DNA of 51,006 nt from Coleofasciculus sp. LEGE 07092 (GTDB lineage: Bacteria; Cyanobacteriota; Cyanobacteriia; Cyanobacteriales; Coleofasciculaceae). The notes under the pieces were generated by a model. It did no database searches and was not told the origin of the DNA. It saw nothing but the letters and a program-made list of their open reading frames with translations. The position numbers and the translations under genes are program-made. The number at the start of each line of letters is the position of its first letter. Positions within the stretch are counted from its first letter, which is position 1. The stretch is taken from positions 1 through 51,006 of the forward strand of contig NZ_JADEWY010000031.1 in NCBI RefSeq assembly GCF_015207375.1. Direction: 5' to 3'. Shown here in pieces: positions 44,987 to 51,006 of the stretch.

Positions 44987-45775
44987 CTACGATTTCGACA
45001 ATTTTGACGTTAACTTATCAGCCGTCCTGAGAATTTGCCCAGCCAAAATCGCTGCTCCAAACCCATTATCAATATTCACCACCCCCACTCCTACAGCACA
45101 AGAATTGAGCATTGTCAATAGAGGGGCAAGTCCATTAAAACTGGCACCGTAACCAATACTGGTGGGGACAGCAATAACAGGACAATCTGCCATACCCGCA
45201 ACGACACTTGGCAATGCCCCTTCCATACCCGCAACCACGACTAAAACATCTGCCTCAGCAATGATCTGTCGATGACTCAGTAAGCGGTGGATTCCGGCTA
45301 CGCCAACATCCCAGAGGCGCTGTACCTGAAAGCCAAACAGTTGAGCCGTCACCGCTGCTTCTTCTGCCACTGGCAAGTCTGAGGTTCCGGCACAGATTAG
45401 ACTGATGGTTCCTGTATGCTGGGGTTCGATGATTTCGGGAGCGATCGCACAAATTCGGGCGGTAGGATAGTAGCGAACGTCTGGAACCTTGGCTTTTAAC
45501 TGAGCAAAGATATCGGGTTCGATGCGAGTTGCCATGACGACACGATTGCGCTGCCGCATCACCTCCATAATCTGAATAATTTGGTCGGGCGTTTTTCCCA
45601 GTCCCCAAATCACTTCGGGAAAACCAGTTCTTAACGTGCGGTGATGATCGATTTTGGCAAAGTCGCCCACTGGCTCAAAGGCAAAATGTTTTAATTTTTC
45701 TAGGGCAGTATCGGGGCTGATTTGACCCGTAGCAACGGCTTCTAGCAGGGACTGTAAAACTTCAGGTTGGGTCAT
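44987..45775 (-). CDS. larB: Nickel-pincer cofactor biosynthesis protein LarB
   Basis: 262 residues. The AIR-carboxylase-like domain is seen from RTGFPEVIWGLGKTPDQIIQIM, LICAGTSDLPVAEEAAVTAQ, VLVVVAGMEGALPSVVAGMADCPVIAVPTSIGYGAS and NIDNGFGAAILAG. LarB carboxylates and hydrolyses nicotinic acid adenine dinucleotide in making the lactate-racemase cofactor. larC, larE and larA are not in the window. Start ATG 45775, 14 bases after the stop of the histidine kinase, so the two are cotranscribed. Confidence 0.93.
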   Translation of the reverse strand: MTQPEVLQSLLEAVATGQISPDTALEKLKHFAFEPVGDFAKIDHHRTLRTGFPEVIWGLGKTPDQIIQIMEVMRQRNRVVMATRIEPDIFAQLKAKVPDVRYYPTARICAIAPEIIEPQHTGTISLICAGTSDLPVAEEAAVTAQLFGFQVQRLWDVGVAGIHRLLSHRQIIAEADVLVVVAGMEGALPSVVAGMADCPVIAVPTSIGYGASFNGLAPLLTMLNSCAVGVGVVNIDNGFGAAILAGQILRTADKLTSKLSKS

Positions 45776-45789
45776 TCTTCAAAAATTTT

Positions 45790-48525
45790 CTACGGGGTTT
45801 GGGGTTTAATGAGGTTAATAATTACTGTAACTAACTCAACGGGTTCCACTGGCTTGGTAATATGCTTTTGAAAACCCGCCTTGATTGCTAATTTATAGTC
45901 AACCTCTCCGGCATAGGCAGTCAATGCAATAGCAGGAATTTGCCCTCCCTGTTCGGGTGGCAAGCTTCTAATTTGGCGCATCAGCATATAGCCATCCATC
46001 TGGGGCATCCCAATATCGCTCAACAGCAAATCTGGCTTTTCTAAGGCTAATGCTTTTAGTGCCTCAATCGCTGAACCCACTGCCGTTACGACTGCTCCGT
46101 GCTGTTCCAGGGTAAAAACCGTTAACTCACGGGTGTCTACCTCATCATCCACAACCAATATCCGCAAACCGGTGAGGGGGCTTCTGTGAGAAGGCAAGGT
46201 TCTGTCGCTCTCCCCACTGTCGCCACTCCCCAGCGGCGCCGCACCCTTGCTTTCTTCAAACAGGGGTAGCGTAACTGTAAACGTTGCTCCCTGTTCTTCT
46301 CCAGCACTAGCGGCTTCGACGGTTCCACCATGGAGTTCTACCAGATGGTGGACAATTGCCAAACCCAGTCCTAACCCGCCAAAGACTCGGGTAGTGGAGC
46401 TATTCTCTTGACGGAAGTAATCAAATACATGGGGAAGAAATTCGGGATTAATCCCTTTACCGGTATCGCTGACGGTAATTTGAACACAGGGGCACAGGGG
46501 CACAGGGACACAGGATAAATGTGAATTGTCAAGCTCCCCTGCTTCCGAGACGACTCCCCTTGTTTTGATAAGATTTCTCGGTTCTATGGGTTCGAGCCGG
46601 ACTTCTACCCGACCTCCTGCTGGAGTAAATTTAACCGCATTTGAGAGCAAATTCCAGACGACTTGTTGTAAGCGATTGAAATCTCCCTTCACTTGTCCTA
46701 CTGTGGGGTCAAATGCCGTTTGAATCTTAATCGATTTGGCTTGAGCGGCTAAACTTACGGTTTCAATTGCCGCTTCAATTGCCAAAACTAAGTCCACCGA
46801 CGAGATATTCAGGCTGAGTTTACCTCGGAGGATACGGGAGACATCCAGCAGGTCTTCAATCAGTTGAGTTTGTAGTTTAGCATTGCGTTCGATGGTTTCT
46901 AAGGCTTTTGCTTTTGTCCCTTCGTCAAACTTTCGGGTTCGCAGCAGTTTAACCCAGCCTAAAATTGGATTGAGGGGAGTTCTCAATTCATGGGAAAGGA
47001 TGGCAAGGAATTCATCCTTGATCCGATTCGCGGCTTCGGCTTGGGCGCGTGCGGTTTGCTCACGGATAAGGAGTTGTTCACGTTCTCGTTCAGCTTGCTT
47101 GCGCTCGGTGATGTCAATGGCGACTCCTGCGACTAGGGATTGTCTTGATGTATCGGAAAGCGGGAACTTATAGACGAGAAAATCGCCAATCGTACCATCG
47201 GAACGGAGTATTGACTCAATCGCCTCACTGACCTGATGGGTGTTAGCTACCGTTCTGATACTCTCAAGCAAGACACTAGCAAACTCAGTTGGGTAAATAT
47301 CGAAGATGGTTTTCCCGATCGCATCAGCAGTCAGTTGCTTGAATAAGTGAAAATAGGTTTCATTCACGTAGAGAATACGTCCGTTTTTATCGGTAATCCA
47401 GGCAGCCGCAGGATTGTGGTTCATGAATGCCTGAAAGCGCTCTTCACTTTTGCGCAGGGCTTTTTCGGAGGAGCGCAAGTCAGCGGCTGCTTGTTCTGCG
47501 GCATTCCGAGCACACGCTTGCGATCGCGTCACGCCAAATAGTACAAAACTCACCAGTAACCCACCTACGGCAATGTAAGGCACCAGACTTCTTCCCGAAG
47601 TCAGATCCAGTTCGGGTCGTGATTTGAATAAGATGCTCCAAGAGCGTCCTGCTACATCAATTTTTGCGATCGCTTGAAAGCGAGGCTGGTAAGATGAGTT
47701 ATCACCCTTAGAACGATGCAGCAGATTCTCTGGGGTGAGAGTCGTGCCGTCATAAATGGCAAAGTTGACAAAGGGATATTTTTCTGTACCAAATATTCCT
47801 CTCATCAAATCATCACCCCGAAAAGGGCTGTAGATAAAGCCTTCCAAGGTAGCTTGACGCTCAGACACCGTATCGGGTGTTAAGCCATTGCGGTAGACGG
47901 GAACATAGATGACGAATCCGGCTTGCTTGTGGGGATCAATTTCCTGAACCAAGGTAACTCGACCGGATGCCGCAGGTGCGCCCATGTCACGAGCAGATTC
48001 CATTGCTACACGGCGCACGGGTTCGGTGAACATATCGAAACCAAAGGCAGCTTGGTTGCGCCTATCTAATGGTTCCATGTAAATGATTGTGTGATACTCG
48101 GAGCGCTCAAATTCTGGTTGCAGGGTAAAGTTTTCAACTCCCTGTCGGCGCATTTCCGATACTAGCGCCTCTTTTTCCTCTGGCATCACCCGTTTTGAGA
48201 AACCGATGCCTCGAATTCCTGGATAGCGGCGTGGAAGTTCGAGGTGGTTAACATAGGTACGGAACTGTTCGCGGCTGACACTTTCGTTAACCACCCATAA
48301 CCCACTGGTTGCACGCAGCATGGCGATGTAAGTGTCTAAACGATTTTGAATATCATCTTGAGTCCGCTGAACTGCATTCTCGAAGCGCAATTGGTCTTTA
48401 TCTTCAGAGGTCTTTGCTGCATAGTATGTAGCGAGGGAGGTGATCACCAATGTGATTCCCAGGACAAAGTAGGGAATCCAGATGCGCCGCTTTTGGGTAA
48501 GTTTCAGGGATAAGTCGGGTTTCAT
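45790..48525 (-). CDS. CHASE-PAS hybrid histidine kinase
   Basis: 911 residues. A membrane segment (IWIPYFVLGITLVITSLATY, about 14-35) and a second one (about 308-330, IAVGGLLVSFVLFGV) enclose a periplasmic CHASE sensor. A PAS domain follows (FQAFMNHNPAAAWITD), then HisKA with His about 512 (AILSHELRTPLNPILGW), HATPase (LLSNAVKFTPAGG, DTGKGINPE, GGLGLGLAIV) and a receiver domain with Asp about 837 (LLLSDIGMPQMDGY). All catalytic residues are present. Between the N and G1 boxes about 33 extra residues occur, partly from an 8-bp repeat. The ligand is unknown; CHASE domains sense extracellular small molecules. Confidence 0.95.
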   Translation of the reverse strand: MKPDLSLKLTQKRRIWIPYFVLGITLVITSLATYYAAKTSEDKDQLRFENAVQRTQDDIQNRLDTYIAMLRATSGLWVVNESVSREQFRTYVNHLELPRRYPGIRGIGFSKRVMPEEKEALVSEMRRQGVENFTLQPEFERSEYHTIIYMEPLDRRNQAAFGFDMFTEPVRRVAMESARDMGAPAASGRVTLVQEIDPHKQAGFVIYVPVYRNGLTPDTVSERQATLEGFIYSPFRGDDLMRGIFGTEKYPFVNFAIYDGTTLTPENLLHRSKGDNSSYQPRFQAIAKIDVAGRSWSILFKSRPELDLTSGRSLVPYIAVGGLLVSFVLFGVTRSQACARNAAEQAAADLRSSEKALRKSEERFQAFMNHNPAAAWITDKNGRILYVNETYFHLFKQLTADAIGKTIFDIYPTEFASVLLESIRTVANTHQVSEAIESILRSDGTIGDFLVYKFPLSDTSRQSLVAGVAIDITERKQAEREREQLLIREQTARAQAEAANRIKDEFLAILSHELRTPLNPILGWVKLLRTRKFDEGTKAKALETIERNAKLQTQLIEDLLDVSRILRGKLSLNISSVDLVLAIEAAIETVSLAAQAKSIKIQTAFDPTVGQVKGDFNRLQQVVWNLLSNAVKFTPAGGRVEVRLEPIEPRNLIKTRGVVSEAGELDNSHLSCVPVPLCPCVQITVSDTGKGINPEFLPHVFDYFRQENSSTTRVFGGLGLGLAIVHHLVELHGGTVEAASAGEEQGATFTVTLPLFEESKGAAPLGSGDSGESDRTLPSHRSPLTGLRILVVDDEVDTRELTVFTLEQHGAVVTAVGSAIEALKALALEKPDLLLSDIGMPQMDGYMLMRQIRSLPPEQGGQIPAIALTAYAGEVDYKLAIKAGFQKHITKPVEPVELVTVIINLIKPQTP
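46485..46516. repeat. Four copies of an 8-bp repeat inside the histidine kinase
   Basis: CACAGGGG, CACAGGGG, CACAGGGA and CACAGGAT in tandem. They encode residues about 670-681 (SCVPVPLCPCVQ) in the ATPase domain, just before DTGKGI. The total of 32 bases is not a multiple of three, so neighbouring sequence must have changed too to keep the frame. Confidence 0.8.
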
Positions 48526-48903
48526 AGCACACGTTTACTCCCTGGATGTAGTGATAGAGCCAACAGGGTAACAGCTCGCGCCATTCAAGCGAAAGCTTGC
48601 ACAACTTCTGTGTGCCCCTTGAGGACTATGTCCTAATGGAGTTGAACGGTTGAGACAAGTGAGGTATGTGGATTGACAATCTTTATCCCCATGAATCGAT
48701 CTCTGTGACTGGGTGATTAGAGAGCAATTGTACGACATTCTCGTGTTGTCCTGTTGGCTGTATAAAAGCCAGTGTCCATTCCTAAGTCCACCCATGCCAT
48801 CACTCTTTGGGTAAATATCAGGTTGGTTGAGGAGTTAGGACTAAACCCGTTGCGTTTTTCTGAAAAATTCAGGTAATAAGGGTTTAAGGGTTCTCATCCA
48901 TCT
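48526..48903. other. Spacer upstream of the histidine kinase
   Basis: About 380 bases without a credible gene; an 86-codon minus-strand frame here (48535-48795) has no protein-like pattern. Probably contains the kinase promoter and the end of the GAF-PAS transcript. Confidence 0.4.
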
Positions 48904-49905
48904 TTAAATCGCTCTCAATCCCCCGATAATGACAAACTTACCGTAAAGTTTAGTTCTCGTACCATAAACTTCTACACCGATTGGACTGCGGTCTTTCCGC
49001 TGCCCTTGAAACTTACAGCAAAGGTTTTTGTTATGACCCTGAATGCAGGATTTAAGTTGCTGGGCGACGAATTTGCGGTTGTTGGGAAATACCAGTTCGA
49101 GTACGGATTCTAAGGAAACGAGTTCCCCAAAGGTATAGCCAAAAATTTCTGCTAACCTGGGGCTGACGTAGAGAAAATTTCCCTCTCCAAACAAGATATA
49201 CATTCCCATTAGGGAGAGTTCTTTGTTGTCAGACGGTTGTGGGTCTATGTTGGGAACTTTACCGTCTGTTGGGATTGGGTGTAACTCTAGTTCTTTTTGC
49301 TGGAGTTCGTTATAGAGTCGAGCATTGTCTAAAACTAAAGCGATGGGTTCAGCCATCATCTGCATTAAACGGGCAGAATCCGGTCTAAAATAGTCAGGTT
49401 GCGAGTGCATTAAGGTCAGAATTGCCAGTATCTCTTTACCCATCAAAATAGGGATGCCAAGGGCAGAACGAACGGTGTAAGGTTGATTGGGTAGGGTTAA
49501 CCAGCGAGGATCGTCCTGGGTATCGGTGACAAGTCCGACTTGGTGGTGGCGAAACACCCAGCCGGCTAGACCTTTGTCGAGAACCTGACCGATGAGTCTC
49601 TGCTTTTGTCCGCGCAGGGTCGCACCGCGAGCTAGAATACTTTCCGTAACAATGCCGTTGATATCTAGTAAAAACAAACTAGTGCCTTCTGCGCCAGTCA
49701 GCTTTTGAGCTACATTGACAATCTGTTGCAACATAGCTCTAACCATCAGCGTTCCCCTCGCTGTTTGCAGGGTGGTGATGAAGGTTCTCAGGAGATGATG
49801 TTGCGCCTCGAATGCAATTTTGGCGGTTTTAAGTTTCGTAACTTCTCGGCGCAGTAAAGCTAATTCCTGAATTAGCTGTTCTTTTGATTTATCGCGATCG
49901 CTCAT
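48904..49905 (-). CDS. GAF-PAS sensor protein without output domain
   Basis: 333 residues. The N-terminal helix (SKEQLIQELALLRREVTKLK) is a coiled coil. A GAF domain spans about 55-205 (VNVAQKLTGAEGTSLFLLDIN, GLAGWVFRHHQVGLVTDTQ, RSALGIPILMGKEILAILTL). A PAS domain lies at about 230-333 (GEGNFLYVSPRLAEIFGYTF). No kinase, cyclase or receiver domain follows, so it needs a partner; the histidine kinase on the same strand is a possible one but lies after a 378-base gap. No GAF cysteine typical of phytochromes is seen. Confidence 0.9.
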   Translation of the reverse strand: MSDRDKSKEQLIQELALLRREVTKLKTAKIAFEAQHHLLRTFITTLQTARGTLMVRAMLQQIVNVAQKLTGAEGTSLFLLDINGIVTESILARGATLRGQKQRLIGQVLDKGLAGWVFRHHQVGLVTDTQDDPRWLTLPNQPYTVRSALGIPILMGKEILAILTLMHSQPDYFRPDSARLMQMMAEPIALVLDNARLYNELQQKELELHPIPTDGKVPNIDPQPSDNKELSLMGMYILFGEGNFLYVSPRLAEIFGYTFGELVSLESVLELVFPNNRKFVAQQLKSCIQGHNKNLCCKFQGQRKDRSPIGVEVYGTRTKLYGKFVIIGGLRAI

Positions 49906-49959
49906 TTTTATGTGTTATCCATTAAATGCACCTGAGCTGAAAACCCACGATAGAGTCGA

Positions 49960-51006
49960 TCAAATTCCATGACTCTTGCCAATAACCCAGTGACGGCGAA
50001 AGAAACGAGAAAGAGCTGACTCTTCCAGCGATAAATAAATAGGACGCCCATGGGGACAAGTGCGGGGATTGCGCGTGACTTTCCATTGGTCTAACAAGGT
50101 CTGCATTTGTGGCAAACTCAGAGGTGTACCATTGCGAATCGCACTGCGGCAGGCTGTTGCCACTTGAGCCCCTTGCAAATCCCCACCTAAACTCAGCTCT
50201 AAAAGAGCATCAGCACAATCTTCTCGTTGTTGCAGGAGGGCGGGGGCATTACGGACTGCCCAAAGCTGTTCTCCAAACGATTCTACTTCCAAATCTAACC
50301 GTTGAAGCTGCTCAATTTGGGTAGGGGATAAATGATTGAGAATTGCTGGGGGTTCTAAGGGAATGAGCTGCCAGCGATCGCACAATTGCTCGTACAATAC
50401 CCGCTCGTGGGCAATATGCTGCTCAACTAACCACATCCCCGTTGGGTGTTCTGCCAGGATGTACATTTTGTGAACCTGAGCCACTGCTTGCAATTCAATT
50501 AACCCAATGTCTGGAGTTTTCCGTTCATTACCCTCAGTCGCTTGCAGTGAGCGACTGAGGGAGTAACCGCCCTTTTCTTCTGATACCTTAAGTAGTTTTC
50601 CCACGCGCTGAGATTGAGACGCTTCTGAAAAATTGGCAGCACCAATCCGCAACGCTTTTTCGATCACCTGCGTTACCTGCTCCTGCCAGTAAGACAGGGA
50701 TTGTAAGTAAATCTCAGCTTTGGCAGGATGGCGGTTCCAATCAATTTGACTCGGGCATAGTTGCAGGTGCAGGAAACAGATAGGATAGCGATCGCGGGGC
50801 AACGTTCGCGCCATCGCCGCCAAAACAGTTTGCTCCAATTCGGGCGATCGCACTAAGCGTCCATTTGTCGCCACCCGCACCCAGTCCGGACGGCGGCGGT
50901 GACAACGATCAGGCAATCCTAAAACAAGGTGAATCCTCGATAATCTATCCCCCCCGCTCCCCCGCTCCTCAGCGTTCGACTGAGCGCTCACGCCGAAGTC
51001 TCCCCC
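49960..51006 (-). CDS. mutL: DNA mismatch repair protein MutL, C-terminal part (cut by the window edge)
   Basis: The frame runs off the end of the window, so only about 348 residues are seen. It covers the last part of the N-terminal ATPase region (WVRVATNGRLVRSPELEQTV, DWNRHPAKAEIYLQSLSYWQ) and the C-terminal dimerisation/endonuclease domain. The endonuclease metal-site motif is EQHIAHERVLYE, with Glu in place of the first Asp of DQHAxxE, and the later CPHGRPIYLSL is the second metal motif. The nicking function is therefore plausible. A short repeat is embedded near the cut (50974-51000). The upstream part is outside. Confidence 0.93.
   Translation of the reverse strand, partial: GGDFGVSAQSNAEERGSGGDRLSRIHLVLGLPDRCHRRRPDWVRVATNGRLVRSPELEQTVLAAMARTLPRDRYPICFLHLQLCPSQIDWNRHPAKAEIYLQSLSYWQEQVTQVIEKALRIGAANFSEASQSQRVGKLLKVSEEKGGYSLSRSLQATEGNERKTPDIGLIELQAVAQVHKMYILAEHPTGMWLVEQHIAHERVLYEQLCDRWQLIPLEPPAILNHLSPTQIEQLQRLDLEVESFGEQLWAVRNAPALLQQREDCADALLELSLGGDLQGAQVATACRSAIRNGTPLSLPQMQTLLDQWKVTRNPRTCPHGRPIYLSLEESALSRFFRRHWVIGKSHGI
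50974..51000. repeat. Dispersed short repeat inside mutL
   Basis: GTTCGACTGAGCGCTCACGC followed by CGAAGTC; a variant of the intergenic repeat at 20204-20229. It encodes the odd stretch FGVSAQSNAE in MutL and is flanked by C-rich bases. Confidence 0.65.

Noticed and set aside
48535..48795. 86-codon minus-strand frame upstream of the histidine kinase
   Set aside because: Composition is unlike protein (many Ser, Cys, His in random order) and no start signals are seen.

Overview
The window looks like chromosomal DNA of a cyanobacterium, probably a filamentous one. The HIP1 octamer GCGATCGC is scattered through genes and spacers. Many genes belong to families known mainly from cyanobacteria: Tab2/DUF1092, DUF1816, DUF1400, an HpsJ-like protein, a Ser/Thr kinase with TPR repeats, orthocaspase, and a methylglyoxal synthase-diacylglycerol kinase fusion. 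Gene density is ordinary, with short operons on both strands and no phage, plasmid or complete insertion sequence.

Layout. 1-4.6 kb: a large acidic coiled-coil protein followed by an Hsp70-fold ATPase without a recognisable substrate-binding domain, probably one operon of unknown function. 4.6-9.2 kb: an accessory-looking patch with a small frameshifted gene, a XRE regulator, a HEPN-motif protein resembling ApeA-type defence nucleases, a UPF0175 antitoxin-like protein, a Uma2 nuclease-fold protein, cutA, and a CBS-domain protein that also ends in an RX4H motif. 9.2-17.3 kb: a secreted TrbI-like protein, a kinase-TPR protein, a Tat-exported orthocaspase and a cNMP-binding protein. 17.6-27.3 kb: tab2-glsA (GTGA overlap), an exported DUF1400 hydrolase with an outer-membrane-like protein, the MGS-DAGK fusion, a phosphopantetheinyl transferase, a methyltransferase and a HAD protein. 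27.4-30.4 kb: tRNA-Ala(CGC), then a fragmentary region with a short reading-frame remnant, seven 21-bp tandem repeats, a GIY-YIG gene flanked by 24-bp direct repeats, a HAD-IIA phosphatase and a decayed phosphofructokinase. 30.6-42.5 kb: mostly core genes (nusB, DUF502, HpsJ-like, 6-phosphogluconolactonase, two FHA proteins, an aspartic protease-like lipoprotein, carA, a STAS protein, mrnC, rlmB, DUF1816) plus a broken PEP-CTERM gene. 42.5-51 kb: hydrolase, Ca/Na antiporter, larB, a CHASE hybrid histidine kinase, a GAF-PAS protein and the 3' part of mutL, all on the minus strand except one small plus-strand ORF.

The main points of interest are: the HEPN/XRE patch as a possible defence locus; a STAS gene whose only sensible start is ATT behind a strong Shine-Dalgarno; clear decay of pfk (stop codon plus in-frame deletion) and of a PEP-CTERM gene; and several short repeats that have entered reading frames (UPF0175, GIY-YIG, histidine kinase, mutL). 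Functions come from reading motifs by eye; no database search was run.
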